A stretch of 64,000 bases of DNA from Gracilimonas sp. Lineage in GTDB: Bacteria; Bacteroidota; Rhodothermia; Balneolales; Balneolaceae. Under the pieces are notes generated by a model that was given only the letters and a program-made list of their open reading frames with translations, had not been told where the DNA came from and made no database searches. Position 1 is the stretch's first letter. Every line of letters begins with the position of its first letter. The position numbers and the translations under genes were made by a program. Shown piece after piece: positions 52,488 to 61,598 of the stretch. The stretch covers positions 372,001-436,000 of the forward strand of contig NZ_JAVJQO010000008.1 in NCBI RefSeq assembly GCF_040218225.1, written 5' to 3'.

Positions 52488-53108
52488 TTACTTGGTCCGC
52501 TTTATGGTACATCCAAGCGACTTAGTTTCTTTAGTACTGATTTCAGTTCCATTAATTAGCTGGTTAATAGCATCTACTGTGTAGGCAGCTTCTACAGCAC
52601 CTGCATCGTCTGCGTTATCATCGATAGCTCCGTGATATACCAGCGTTAAATTTTCATCAAAAAGGAATATTTCTGGTGTTCGTGTTGCACCAAAAGCATC
52701 AGCAATTATATGGTTCTCATCCAATGCATAAGGAAAATTATACCCCTGCTTCTGAGCACGCTTTTTCATATCAACCATAGATTCTCCACGATCGCGAATT
52801 CGTTCATTCGGATTAAGGGCGATCATCCCGATATTATTAGTTTCAGCCAGATCAGCCAGACCATTATAACGATCTTCCCATTTAGCCACCCAGGGACAAG
52901 TATTACAGGAGAACATAACGAGCAATCCATTTTCTCCTGCTACCTCAGCGAGAGTAATAGTACGACCAGAAGTATCTTCAACTTCCTGATTTATTTGTGG
53001 TGCTTTATCTCCAATTTTTAGCGCAGCATTGTTAATCTGACTTTGGGTAAAAGCCGTCAAAATCACTATCGCTGATAATCCCAATATAAGTTTAGTAAAT
53101 TTTTTCAT
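52488..53108 (-). CDS. Thioredoxin-fold AhpC/TSA-like secreted protein
   Basis: A 206-residue protein with a signal peptide (ILGLSAIVILTAFTQ). The thioredoxin domain has FSCNTCPWVAKWEDRYNGL (CxxC) and the cis-Pro region GATRTPEIFLFDENLTLVYHGAIDDN. It matches the family of periplasmic thioredoxin/peroxiredoxin-like proteins. Redox partner unknown. Last gene of a five-gene operon (52.5-55.6 kb), 3 bases after the TlpA-like gene, followed by a terminator. Confidence 0.88.
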   Translation of the reverse strand: MKKFTKLILGLSAIVILTAFTQSQINNAALKIGDKAPQINQEVEDTSGRTITLAEVAGENGLLVMFSCNTCPWVAKWEDRYNGLADLAETNNIGMIALNPNERIRDRGESMVDMKKRAQKQGYNFPYALDENHIIADAFGATRTPEIFLFDENLTLVYHGAIDDNADDAGAVEAAYTVDAINQLINGTEISTKETKSLGCTIKRTK

Positions 53109-53111
53109 GGC

Positions 53112-53600
53112 TTAATCCTCGTTTATAACATTAACTATTTCAGATTCAAACGTCTCTAATTCCGCTTTACCCTCCCATGAGGCCGTTACGTTTCCTTCCT
53201 TATTATACACAATGGTGAATGGAAGTGCACCCGTCCATTTATTAGAAATGGTGGTGATGAATTCATTATCTTTTCCAACCTTGAAGTACGTTTCGAAATC
53301 AACACCTTGTTTCTTGAGAAACACTTCTGCTTCATCCCTTGCTTCCCTGAAATCACCAGAAACTAAAATAAGCTTAAACTGTCCTTCATATTTTTCATTT
53401 AATTCCATCAAGTATGGAAATTCCTCTATACAGGGAGCACACCAGGTTGCCCAAAAATTCATTAAAACTGGCTTCTCCCCTTCATATTCTGCTACTTTTG
53501 CCATAATCTGATCAGCAGTAGCATCTACCAAAATCTTATCACCGGAAAATGAAAAGCTCACAAATATTAGTATGAAACTGATTATTGCTGATTTCATCAT
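53112..53600 (-). CDS. TlpA-like thioredoxin-fold protein
   Basis: A 162-residue periplasmic disulfide-reductase-like protein: signal peptide to about residue 19, active site FWATWCAPCIEEFP, and cis-Pro region KWTGALPFTIVYNKEG. It fits the TlpA/ResA group, which delivers electrons for cytochrome maturation or repairs oxidised thiols. It overlaps the ATL gene by 4 bases and precedes a second thioredoxin-family gene by 3 bases. Confidence 0.9.
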   Translation of the reverse strand: MMKSAIISFILIFVSFSFSGDKILVDATADQIMAKVAEYEGEKPVLMNFWATWCAPCIEEFPYLMELNEKYEGQFKLILVSGDFREARDEAEVFLKKQGVDFETYFKVGKDNEFITTISNKWTGALPFTIVYNKEGNVTASWEGKAELETFESEIVNVINED

Positions 53601-53947
53601 GACTCTTTATTAAGTTCTGTAGGATTCCAAAAATGCTTTTCTATATCAACGGTGTATTCTTCTTTAAATTGAACGCCTTCTTGTATCAGACGTTCCCTCA
53701 TGGTGTCTCCTTCAAAGTGTGCTCGACCTGTAAGTTGTCCCAGTCTATTCAAAACCCGGTGTGCCGGTAATTCATAGCCTAAATTATAGCTACGGTAATT
53801 GTTCATGGCATACCCAACCATCCGGGCTCCCGACTGAACCCCGATATAACCTGCTATGGCTCCATAGGATGTAACTTTGCCCTTGGGTATCTGAGATACC
53901 ACATCATATACCCTTTCATAAAAATCGCTGGTCTTTTTTGAACTCAA
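53597..53947 (-). CDS. Alkyltransferase-like protein (ATL), MGMT-type without catalytic cysteine
   Basis: A 116-residue DNA-binding protein of the Ogt/MGMT C-terminal fold. The arginine-finger region is GKVTSYGAIAGYIGVQSGARMVGYAMNN. The normally catalytic PCHR reads PAHRV (Ala for Cys), the hallmark of ATL proteins. These bind O6-alkylguanine and hand lesions to nucleotide excision repair without transferring the alkyl group. It overlaps its neighbours by 4 bases on each side in the operon. Confidence 0.87.
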   Translation of the reverse strand: MSSKKTSDFYERVYDVVSQIPKGKVTSYGAIAGYIGVQSGARMVGYAMNNYRSYNLGYELPAHRVLNRLGQLTGRAHFEGDTMRERLIQEGVQFKEEYTVDIEKHFWNPTELNKES

Positions 53948-54801
53948 GACAGTAACTTTCTTATTTCTTCAAGAGAATTGGAATCACCGGTTTTTCGCAC
54001 GGCTATTTTAACGGCCTCAATTCCTAATGTTCTATACAAAGAAAGCAGTTCAGGAGCTTTTTTCAAACTTTCGATGTGCTGTTTTACCGTTTTTAGATCA
54101 CCTCTTGCTATAGGTCCTGTGAGAGCTTCTGTAACACCTAATTCTTTAACGTTCTGAAGAGTATTTTCCATTAAGGGAGTAATTGCTTTCAGGGCTGTTT
54201 CTTCCGGTACATTACCCAGAGATGATATTTTTGAAACCAACTCAGCAAGAACTACTAAATAATTGGATGCCACAACAGCCGAGGCATGGAGCAAAGGTTT
54301 GGCTTTCGGTTCAACCCGAAAAGAATGGGCTTTTAAATTATCAGCTATCTTTTCAAGTTTGAGCATGGCCTCTTCTTCTCCTTCCACATCAAACCAAGTA
54401 CCTTCAAAGGAATTCGTTTTTGGAGTGATGGCTTTCATAGGATGAAAAGAAGCTACTGAAACACCTTTTTTTTGCATTGAAGATAGCACCACAGAGGAAT
54501 GTGCTCCTGAACAATGAGCAACAATTTTTCCATTTAATGCAGCCAGACTTTCTGATAAAGCCTCTGATATGGATTCAATGGCATCATCTGATACGGTAAT
54601 AAAAATGATATCCCCAAGTTCTCCGGATTCCTTTGGCAGTCCTTTGGTAAAAATGGTATTCGGAAATTTCTTAATAAGATCGGGATCAATTTCAGAACGG
54701 TTATAAACAGATAAAACCTGGTAACCAGCTTCTGAAAGCACATTTAGAAATGCTGTACCCACACTTCCCAATCCTATTATGGTAATGCGGGGCTTTTCCA
54801 T
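53944..54801 (-). CDS. DUF2520 Rossmann-fold protein
   Basis: A 285-residue protein, NAD(P)-binding: GLGSVGTAFL (10-19) starts a Rossmann fold, followed by IIFITVSDDAIESI and the helical DUF2520 domain (about 155-285) that starts with the KPLLHASAVVASNYLVVLAELV stretch. It resembles ProC-type dehydrogenases, but substrate is unknown. Second gene of the Memo-like operon, 2 bases after that gene, with a 4-base overlap with ATL. Confidence 0.9.
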   Translation of the reverse strand: MEKPRITIIGLGSVGTAFLNVLSEAGYQVLSVYNRSEIDPDLIKKFPNTIFTKGLPKESGELGDIIFITVSDDAIESISEALSESLAALNGKIVAHCSGAHSSVVLSSMQKKGVSVASFHPMKAITPKTNSFEGTWFDVEGEEEAMLKLEKIADNLKAHSFRVEPKAKPLLHASAVVASNYLVVLAELVSKISSLGNVPEETALKAITPLMENTLQNVKELGVTEALTGPIARGDLKTVKQHIESLKKAPELLSLYRTLGIEAVKIAVRKTGDSNSLEEIRKLLS

Positions 54802-54803
54802 AA

Positions 54804-55583
54804 TCAGACCATTTGAGGTTCAGTTCTTTTGGCATATCCACAAATGTGGGAGGCGGATTCAATATGATCCAGGAATTCCACATCATATCCCCAGGAGCGT
54901 GCAACCAGAATTCCGCTCATAAAAGCGCGAGCTCCTTTCACCGTCTTCTCGTTGCTATTCAGATAATGCATAAGACCTGATTCCTTGTTGTTGACTACCA
55001 GCGAACGCAGCTTCTCCAATTCTTCAGGATTTGAAGCGGGAACATCACAACAATAAACAATGAGTGCGTTTCTGTTAAGTAAAAGTTCGTCCAGTGTATA
55101 GGCTAATTCACGAATAATCGCCGGATCATAATCACCAATCTGCAGGCTTACTACTTCAAAATCTGTAAAACAAGCTTGTAAGATCGGAAGTTGGGTAAAC
55201 AGGCTCATTTCTTCACTGTAACCTTCATCAGCAATAAAAAAGTCGTCTTCTTCATCACAGAATTCATTTCTCAGGAAATCATTAACGGGTACTTCACCAA
55301 AGCGGGTTTCGAATACCCGATTGGAAGGCATGGCCAGCTTTTTTTTCAAATGCCCCGTATATGATTCAATTACTACAACCGTATCAAACTTTTGATTTAC
55401 CACGGTTTTATAAGTTGTACACAGTTCCCCGAAGTTATGCTCACCAATATTATTGGGCACAAAAAGCATCCGAACATGTTCGGAATTGGTGTTTAAGTGT
55501 TTAGCATTTTTAATGTGTTCCTGAATCTGCTGCTGTGTTAGACTTTGAACATCCATAATTGTGTGCTGATGATGATATTTCAT
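54804..55583 (-). CDS. Memo-like protein (AmmeMemoRadiSam B), metal ligands not conserved
   Basis: A 259-residue protein resembling Memo. FETRFGEVPVND corresponds to the YETPLGEVPVD signature, and SEEMSLFTQLPILQACFTDFEVVSLQIGDYDP corresponds to the EHSLEVQLPFLQ block. The usual metal ligands differ: the PHAGY His is Asn in FVPNNIGEH, and the last His/Cys of the SSDFSHY block is absent in CCDVPASNP. Partner AmmeMemoRadiSam genes are not adjacent. The start may also be the ATG at 55556. First gene of the five-gene operon, just after a terminator from the upstream gene. Confidence 0.62.
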   Translation of the reverse strand: MKYHHQHTIMDVQSLTQQQIQEHIKNAKHLNTNSEHVRMLFVPNNIGEHNFGELCTTYKTVVNQKFDTVVVIESYTGHLKKKLAMPSNRVFETRFGEVPVNDFLRNEFCDEEDDFFIADEGYSEEMSLFTQLPILQACFTDFEVVSLQIGDYDPAIIRELAYTLDELLLNRNALIVYCCDVPASNPEELEKLRSLVVNNKESGLMHYLNSNEKTVKGARAFMSGILVARSWGYDVEFLDHIESASHICGYAKRTEPQMV

Positions 55584-55597
55584 TTAAAAAAACAAAA

Positions 55598-55648
55598 AAG
55601 CCCGGAGATACCTTCCCCTCTTTCCTGAGAAATGATACTTCCGAGCTT
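55598..55648 (-). terminator. Probable terminator of the phosphopantetheinyl transferase gene
   Basis: A 9-bp stem with one G-U pair (TCCGAGCTT at 55640-55648 with AAGCCCGGA at 55598-55606) and a 33-base loop, followed on the minus strand by a U-tract. It starts 4 bases after the upstream stop and before the Memo-like start. Long loop reduces confidence. Confidence 0.6.
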
Positions 55649-55651
55649 TTG

Positions 55652-56290
55652 TCAAATATGTTTGCTTTGATAAGCTAATGCTATCTGATGGTTTGTTACC
55701 CTGAAACTACAAATTTCAAATAATTTATCATTGTTAAATCTTACAGAAAAGCGGTTTTTTTGATTTTTTATAATGGTGAGTTCATTAAGATTTGTTCTAA
55801 GCCCTGTTCCCAAACATTTTACGGCAGCTTCTTTAATCGTCCAAAGCTTTACTGGTTTTTCTGCAGCCAGGCTCTCTCTCTCCTGCTCATTAAGAATTCT
55901 GTGCACCACCGCCTCATTTATTTGCCGGTCAACATGTTCAACATCAAGGCCTATATTTTTTGAAACAGAAAGCGCACAATATACTTTACTTGTGGAATGT
56001 GTAAAACTCAGATAGATTAGCTCCTTTCCATGGCGGGCGTAAGGTTTCCCGAGTTCTTCTTTCACCAAATCTACTTGGTCAGATGATATGTTTAAATCGT
56101 TTAACAGATGTCTGAATAAACGTCTGGCTGTTACATATTCAGCCTTACGATTGTTGCTAGAAAAACTTTCATATTCTTTTCGCTCGTCTTCTGTGAGGAT
56201 ATCTAACGAGCCAGCAGCATTAATTTCCGCTTCTCCAAGAATTACATCATCCGGCCATAAATCGATGTGCTTAGTTTCTAATCTTTTCAT
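55652..56290 (-). CDS. 4'-phosphopantetheinyl transferase (Sfp type)
   Basis: A 212-residue enzyme that primes carrier proteins from CoA. The conserved KPYARHGKELIYLSFTHSTSKVYCAL block, the Mg site IGLDVEHVD and WTIKEAAVKCLGTGL are all visible. Length suggests the Sfp/Gsp group rather than AcpS. No carrier-protein synthase is adjacent, so its target ACP is not shown. It is preceded by tRNA-Ser with 54 bases between. Confidence 0.93.
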   Translation of the reverse strand: MKRLETKHIDLWPDDVILGEAEINAAGSLDILTEDERKEYESFSSNNRKAEYVTARRLFRHLLNDLNISSDQVDLVKEELGKPYARHGKELIYLSFTHSTSKVYCALSVSKNIGLDVEHVDRQINEAVVHRILNEQERESLAAEKPVKLWTIKEAAVKCLGTGLRTNLNELTIIKNQKNRFSVRFNNDKLFEICSFRVTNHQIALAYQSKHI

Positions 56291-56342
56291 GATCCAAGTA
56301 TAAGGATTTTTAGAAGAATGAGACGTTAACAGATGGGCAAAA

Positions 56343-56436
<94 letters not shown>

Positions 56437-56508
56437 GTTTGAAATTAGATGAAAAGCCTTATCGAAGGGCGCCTAAGATAGAAGTATTTATACCCTATAT
56501 CAACGTAA

Positions 56509-57189
56509 TTAGAAACCAATATTAAAACTATTTTGAACATACGTTTTTACGGGCCTTCCATTATCCCTGGCTGGGGTAAATCGCCATTTCCCTGCAGCCT
56601 GAAGTACCGCTTCCATGATGCCGTATCCAATCTGATTTACAACTTCATAATTTCCATCTTTGTCGAAAACACGGATTTCTGAGATGTAATAATCCTCTAC
56701 CTGTCCATTTATACCCACTAGAAAAGTAACCAGCACCCGGGCTTTGATATTTGCTTGCTTGGCAGCTTCAGGAACAGTTGGTTCTACTATTCGCACCAAA
56801 CCAACAGCCTGATCCGGGCTTCCTACAAACTCTCCTTCTCCCTGAGTTTCAGAAAAACCTTCTTCCCCTTCAGCCTCATATTTAGAAAGCAGGTCATCCA
56901 TGTCGGGGAAATTGACTTCTGTTTCTATAATTTCATCGTTTGGAACAGGTACAGGAACTCTCGGTTTTGGAGGTGCAGCCGGGGCAGATGTTTGGCGGGT
57001 CACAATGGAATTCTCGATATAAACCACTTCTTCAGCAAAAGTGTCAGTATATTCTTTGACAGCATTAGGTTCAATGGGCCAAAATTTGAGCATGCAAATA
57101 ATAATCAACTCCGCACATATTAGAGACAGCATGAACCGATGTTCATGTTCAAGCTCATCGAAGTAAATGTCTCGAAGTTTATTGATCAA
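56509..57189 (-). CDS. TonB-like energy transducer
   Basis: A 226-residue protein. A cytoplasmic N-terminus of about 18 residues is followed by a transmembrane helix (about 20-37, LSLICAELIIICMLKFW), a proline and acid-rich periplasmic linker (APAAPPKPRVPVPVP) and a TonB C-terminal domain (about 135-226) with IKARVLVTFLVGINGQVEDYYI and AAGKWRFTPARDNGRPVKTYVQNSFNI. It links inner-membrane proton motive force to TonB-dependent receptors. No ExbB/ExbD is adjacent. It overlaps the PlsC gene by 4 bases. Confidence 0.87.
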   Translation of the reverse strand: MINKLRDIYFDELEHEHRFMLSLICAELIIICMLKFWPIEPNAVKEYTDTFAEEVVYIENSIVTRQTSAPAAPPKPRVPVPVPNDEIIETEVNFPDMDDLLSKYEAEGEEGFSETQGEGEFVGSPDQAVGLVRIVEPTVPEAAKQANIKARVLVTFLVGINGQVEDYYISEIRVFDKDGNYEVVNQIGYGIMEAVLQAAGKWRFTPARDNGRPVKTYVQNSFNIGF

Positions 57190-57911
57190 GTGCGTCTTAA
57201 TTCTGTTAAGTGTTGTTTCATGAGTTCCCGGGTATGGTCCTTGAGCTCTTTCATATCTTCAAATTCAGCCGGATCAATGGCACCGAGAACTTTCAGCTTG
57301 AATGTGGCGCTAGGATTCAGGTTTTTTGAACCAGACGGCATTGCGTCAAAGCCACCATCGATTACCATTGGCTGTAACTTAAAGCCATATTCTTTAGAAA
57401 GAAGGAATGGCCCATTTTTGAACGGTTTTAGTTCACCATCCATTGTGCGTGTTCCTTCCGGAAAAATCATTACCGGAACCAGATCTCTTAATGGCTCAAT
57501 CAAATTATCCAGTTTTTTAAGTGCTGTTTTACTGGAGCGGTTTATGGTTAGATGTCCGGTTAGCCACACCAGCCAGCCCATAACCGGAATATAGGTGAGG
57601 CTTTTCTTTGAAACCCATTTCATTTTCCATGGCAAATGGTAAATAAATGCCATATCCAGAAAGCTCTGGTGGTTTGAAACAAAGATGGTTGGTTCTGATG
57701 GATCGTATTTTTCGGTTCCTTCGAACTCCATTTTCCACCCAAAACTGGCTTTCATCATGCATCTCGCCATTAAAGAAAGTGTAAAATTTGGAGCCTTCCG
57801 ATACTTGTCGAAAGGAAAAGTAACCAGAAAGACGGCCAGTATAATCACAAAGAATACGAGAAAAAGCAGGGTGAAATAGCTAAACACCCAAATACTGAAT
57901 AGCCGTCTCAT
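57186..57911 (-). CDS. plsC: 1-acyl-sn-glycerol-3-phosphate acyltransferase
   Basis: A 241-residue membrane-bound acyltransferase of phospholipid synthesis. N-terminal transmembrane helix, motif I SNHQSFLDMAFIYH (H-x4-D), motif II FEGTEKYDPS..., motif III FPEGTRTMDGELKPFKNGPFLL. Operon position after murQ and overlapping tonB suggests a general envelope unit. It is distinct from the PlsC/GlsA-like protein at 24.7 kb. Confidence 0.92.
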   Translation of the reverse strand: MRRLFSIWVFSYFTLLFLVFFVIILAVFLVTFPFDKYRKAPNFTLSLMARCMMKASFGWKMEFEGTEKYDPSEPTIFVSNHQSFLDMAFIYHLPWKMKWVSKKSLTYIPVMGWLVWLTGHLTINRSSKTALKKLDNLIEPLRDLVPVMIFPEGTRTMDGELKPFKNGPFLLSKEYGFKLQPMVIDGGFDAMPSGSKNLNPSATFKLKVLGAIDPAEFEDMKELKDHTRELMKQHLTELRRT

Positions 57912-57912
57912 T

Positions 57913-58896
57913 TTATTTATTAATATTTAAAAGTGCTTTTCTCACAAAACCACCATTCTCACTTAGCAGATTTTTTGCTTCGTTCACCCCCATATTTCCC
58001 AAGGCCATAAGCAAAGCAGTTTTGACATGTCCACCCGTTTGGTCTAAAAGTGTTTCTGCGGTATCGTAATCAACATCAGAAAATATCATCAGAATCCGCT
58101 TCGCTCTTTCTACAAGCTTTTCATTTGTCAACATCAGATCTACCATTACGTTTTCATAGATCTTACCCTGACGAATCATGGCTCCTGTTGTAATCATATT
58201 CAACACCATTTTTTGGGCAGTTCCGCTTTTCATACGGGTGCTTCCCATAATAACTTCTGGCCCTACAGGTACATCAATCAAATAATCAACATCCAGTTCA
58301 ATTTGATCAGCCGGAACTGTAGTTACTAAAATGGTTTTACAGCCTCGCCTGGATGCTTCTTTAATAGCTCCATGCACATAAGGCGTTCGGCCGCTGGCAG
58401 CCAAACCACAAACTACATCTGGCGGAGCAACGTTAGCACCATCAACAGCCTGAGCTCCTATTTCTTCTGAATCCTCAGCTCCTTCCTGGGCTACATACAT
58501 AGCGTCTTTGCCACCCGCTATAAATCCCTCCACCTTTTCAGGAGAAACTCCAAATGTAGGCGGGCACTCAGCTGCATCAAGCACTCCAAGCCTGCCACTT
58601 GTTCCTGCTCCAAAATAAAGCAGTCTACCCCCCATCTGAAAGGCATCACTTACCAATTCAATAACATCAGCTATTACATCCAGTTTTTTTTCAACCTGGT
58701 GGGCTACTTTCTGGTCTTCCGCATTTATGAGTCTTGCAATTTCGCCTGCTGAAGCTAAGTCTATTTCAAGTGTTGATGAATTTCTTTTCTCCGTTGCTAA
58801 ATTTTCTAGTTTCTTAAAAAGCTTCTTTTTCTCTTCTTTAGATTTCAATTTACTGCTGTCCTTTTCTGTTTTTCCACCAAAGTGTTGATTCTCCAA
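57913..58896 (-). CDS. murQ: N-acetylmuramic acid 6-phosphate etherase
   Basis: A 327-residue SIS-domain lyase that cleaves MurNAc-6-P into GlcNAc-6-P and lactate in cell-wall recycling. Landmarks are TLEIDLASAGEIARLINAEDQKV, RLLYFGAGTSGRLGVLDAAECPPTFG with the catalytic Glu, GLAASGRTPYVHGAIKEA, GPEVIMGSTRMKSGTAQKMVLNMI. The first 40 residues are a charged extension; no ATG is closer to the conserved start, so the ATG at 58896 is used. It overlaps the accC end by 47 bases. No AnmK or MurK is adjacent. Confidence 0.93.
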   Translation of the reverse strand: MENQHFGGKTEKDSSKLKSKEEKKKLFKKLENLATEKRNSSTLEIDLASAGEIARLINAEDQKVAHQVEKKLDVIADVIELVSDAFQMGGRLLYFGAGTSGRLGVLDAAECPPTFGVSPEKVEGFIAGGKDAMYVAQEGAEDSEEIGAQAVDGANVAPPDVVCGLAASGRTPYVHGAIKEASRRGCKTILVTTVPADQIELDVDYLIDVPVGPEVIMGSTRMKSGTAQKMVLNMITTGAMIRQGKIYENVMVDLMLTNEKLVERAKRILMIFSDVDYDTAETLLDQTGGHVKTALLMALGNMGVNEAKNLLSENGGFVRKALLNINK

Positions 58897-60352
58897 CTCC
58901 GTTTTCCAACAAAGCTTCAGTCTCTGGTTGTGATTGATTATTCTGTTTCAGTAACGATGCCGCAAGTGCAATATCATCAGCGGGCAACTTTTCCTGCATT
59001 TCTTCAGGTTTAAAATGATCTTTAACGAAATGGGTATCATATTTTGCCTCGATAAAAGCCGGGTGCCTTAGGGTAAATTCACAAAATGGGATCGTGGTTC
59101 TGCAACCTGCTATTTCATACTCATTCAAAGCCCGTAGCATCCTCTTGCGTGCTGCCTCTCTGTCCGGACCGTGTACACTGAGTTTGGAGATCATGGGGTC
59201 ATAATTAATGGTAATCTGCTGCCCCTCTTCCACTCCGGCATCAACCCGAATACCCGAACCGGTTGGCACTCGGTGTTTTTTCAGAAGTCCGGTACTTGGC
59301 AAGAAGTTTTCAGTTGGATCTTCAGCGTAAATCCTGCACTCAATGGCATGTCCGTTTATTGATAAATCCTCCTGTTTGATTGGTAACTCTTTTCCTTCAG
59401 CAACTAAAATCTGGAGTGCTACCAAATCTACACCTGTGATCATCTCTGTTACGGGATGTTCTACCTGTAAACGGGTATTCATTTCGAGGAAGTAGAAATT
59501 CAGATGTTTATCTACGAGGAATTCAATCGTTCCGGCTCCTACGTAATCGACCGCTTTTGCGGCTTCAATAGCTGCTTTAGCCATATTTGCTCTCAGTTCA
59601 TCCGTTAATAGAGCACAAGGGGCTTCCTCTATCACCTTCTGGTGCCGTCGCTGAATTGAGCATTCCCGGTCATAAACATGTAATACGTTTCCTTGCGTAT
59701 CAGCCATAATCTGAAACTCAACGTGCCGGGGTTCTTCAAGGTATTTCTCAATGTAAATACGATCATCCCCGAAAGCATTTCTGGCTTCTGATTTTGCCGC
59801 TTTGATGCTGGCTTCGAATTCTTCTTTTTTGTGAACGATACGCATCCCTTTACCACCACCCCCGGCTGCAGCTTTTACCAAGATAGGATAACCTATATCA
59901 TCTGCTACACTTCTTGCTTCTTCAATATCTTTCAGCTCGCTTTTAAGTCCCGGAGGTGTTGGGATTCCAGCTTTAGTGACCAATTCCCGTGCTTCGGTTT
60001 TATCCCCCATCAGGCGGATCGCTTTTGGCTCTGGCCCAATAAATATGATATTCTCTTTCTTACAGCGTTTGGCAAAAGCTGCGTTTTCACTCAAAAAACC
60101 GTATCCGGGATGTACTGCATCAGCTCCGGTTTGTTTTACTGCATCAATGATTTTATCAATCACCAGATAACTCTCGGAAGAAGCAGCTTCTCCAATAAAT
60201 ACAGATTCATCTGCATGAAGTACATGAGGTGAGTGGGCATCAGGACGAGAATAAACCGCCACTGTTTTTATTCCGAGCTCCTTACAAGTATGAATAACCC
60301 GAAGTGCAATCTCTCCTCGGTTAGCTATGAGTACTTTCTTAATTTCCGCCAT
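58850..60352 (-). CDS. accC: Biotin carboxylase subunit of an acyl-CoA carboxylase
   Basis: A 500-residue ATP-grasp enzyme that carboxylates biotin. KKVLIANRGEIALRVIHTCKELGI, HPGYGFLSENAAFA, the ATP loop AAAGGGGKGMRIV, HVEFQIMADTQGNV, ERECSIQRRHQKV-like DRECSIQRRHQKVIEEAP and EMNTRLQVEHPVTEMITG are all present. The usual AccC has about 450 residues; the additional 40-50 C-terminal residues are typical of Bacteroidota acyl-CoA (acetyl, propionyl or methylcrotonyl) carboxylases, so the exact acyl substrate is open. No biotin carrier gene is adjacent. First gene of the accC-murQ-plsC-tonB operon. Confidence 0.9.
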   Translation of the reverse strand: MAEIKKVLIANRGEIALRVIHTCKELGIKTVAVYSRPDAHSPHVLHADESVFIGEAASSESYLVIDKIIDAVKQTGADAVHPGYGFLSENAAFAKRCKKENIIFIGPEPKAIRLMGDKTEARELVTKAGIPTPPGLKSELKDIEEARSVADDIGYPILVKAAAGGGGKGMRIVHKKEEFEASIKAAKSEARNAFGDDRIYIEKYLEEPRHVEFQIMADTQGNVLHVYDRECSIQRRHQKVIEEAPCALLTDELRANMAKAAIEAAKAVDYVGAGTIEFLVDKHLNFYFLEMNTRLQVEHPVTEMITGVDLVALQILVAEGKELPIKQEDLSINGHAIECRIYAEDPTENFLPSTGLLKKHRVPTGSGIRVDAGVEEGQQITINYDPMISKLSVHGPDREAARKRMLRALNEYEIAGCRTTIPFCEFTLRHPAFIEAKYDTHFVKDHFKPEEMQEKLPADDIALAASLLKQNNQSQPETEALLENGVGESTLWWKNRKGQQ

Positions 60353-60420
60353 AAAATCCTGCTTTATTTTTTTCTAATAATAGGACTTTACGCAAAGATT
60401 CTCCAAGCAAAAAGCAGATT

Positions 60421-61404
60421 TTAACTGGCTGTATTTAAATCCAGAAAAGCACGGGGCAAAATCGAAAGTTTTTCCGTGTAATTGAGATAAGCTCTGTGAT
60501 CGAAAACGTTGTAATTATTCTCTTCAATCTTATCAAGAATGCGGCCGTAGTTGTGTCTGGCCAGATAAACCGGCAACCTGCTATCACTTGATAGCAGAGA
60601 AATTCCCAGATCAGCTTTTGAATAATACTCCCTTGCCCTCTTAATCTGGAACTCCATTAAGCTCCTGAACTTTTCATCCAGAGTATAGGAAAACAATTCA
60701 CTTTCAGTGATTCCAAAAGTTTTGAGCTCATTTTGTGGTATATAAATCCGTCCGCGACGTAAGTCTTCTCCTACATCCCGCAAAATATTTGTCAACTGCA
60801 TGGCAATACCCAGATCAACAGCGTAATCCAGAGCTTTACTATCTACGTAGCCGAACACCTCGCTGGTCATCAACCCTACCACAGAAGCTACTTTATAAGA
60901 GTAGTCGTAAACCTCTTCAAAATTTCTGAACCTGCTTTTAACCAAGTCGGTCTTAACGCCATCCATCAGCAAGAATGGCAATTCCATCGAGATCTTATAT
61001 TTTTTTAGGGTATCGGAAAAGGCAGTAAGAATTGGATCATCAACAATACGCCCATCATATACATCAATAAGACGTTGCTTAAACATCTCAAGCCTTTCAT
61101 CTACCTGATCAATTGTAATTTTTTTATTGTGAATGAGATCCTCTGCTTCGTCTACTAAATCATCCAGGTATCTGCATAATCCGTAAATAGCGAAAATACC
61201 CCGCTGCTTTTCGTTGGGAAGAAAGCGTGTAGCCATATAAAAAGTCTTGGCATGCTTCTTTGTTATATGCCGGCAATGAGAGTAAGCTTCCTTTAGCTGT
61301 TCATCCTGTAAATCCTCAATCACAGACTTATGAAAGGAAGTACGTTCGTACAGCGGGCGAAATACATAGTATGGCAGACGTAGAATATTCGTAATCATAA
61401 TCAT
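60421..61404 (-). CDS. crtB: Phytoene/squalene synthase
   Basis: A 327-residue prenyl synthase joining two C20 (or C15) diphosphates head to head. First Asp-rich motif YLDDLVDEAED, second NILRDVGEDLRRGRIYIP with the conserved D-x3-D. The FAIYGLCRYLDDLVDE block is typical of CrtB. Carotenoid synthesis is likely, but no crtI or other carotenoid gene is next to it. The squalene-synthase alternative cannot be excluded from sequence alone. It is transcribed away from the LacI-purC operon. Confidence 0.87.
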   Translation of the reverse strand: MIMITNILRLPYYVFRPLYERTSFHKSVIEDLQDEQLKEAYSHCRHITKKHAKTFYMATRFLPNEKQRGIFAIYGLCRYLDDLVDEAEDLIHNKKITIDQVDERLEMFKQRLIDVYDGRIVDDPILTAFSDTLKKYKISMELPFLLMDGVKTDLVKSRFRNFEEVYDYSYKVASVVGLMTSEVFGYVDSKALDYAVDLGIAMQLTNILRDVGEDLRRGRIYIPQNELKTFGITESELFSYTLDEKFRSLMEFQIKRAREYYSKADLGISLLSSDSRLPVYLARHNYGRILDKIEENNYNVFDHRAYLNYTEKLSILPRAFLDLNTAS

Positions 61405-61598
61405 TTGTTTCTCTCTTGCTAAAGCCTTAATTGCTTTAAAAAAGTTCCCGCTGTAAATAGATAATTATCAGTTTTTCTTTATAACATTTTGAAAAGAAGA
61501 TGTTTATACTTGAAACTTGAAAATGGTTATATTGAGTTAATCCAATTCTATTATCTTTTAAGCTCAACGAGTATATAGTGCTAAATAATTGAGGTATA

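Noticed and set aside
55594-55651. Possible riboswitch upstream of the Memo-like gene
   Set aside because: The stem and U-tract are placed as a terminator directly after the phosphopantetheinyl transferase stop, and no known riboswitch core was recognised.
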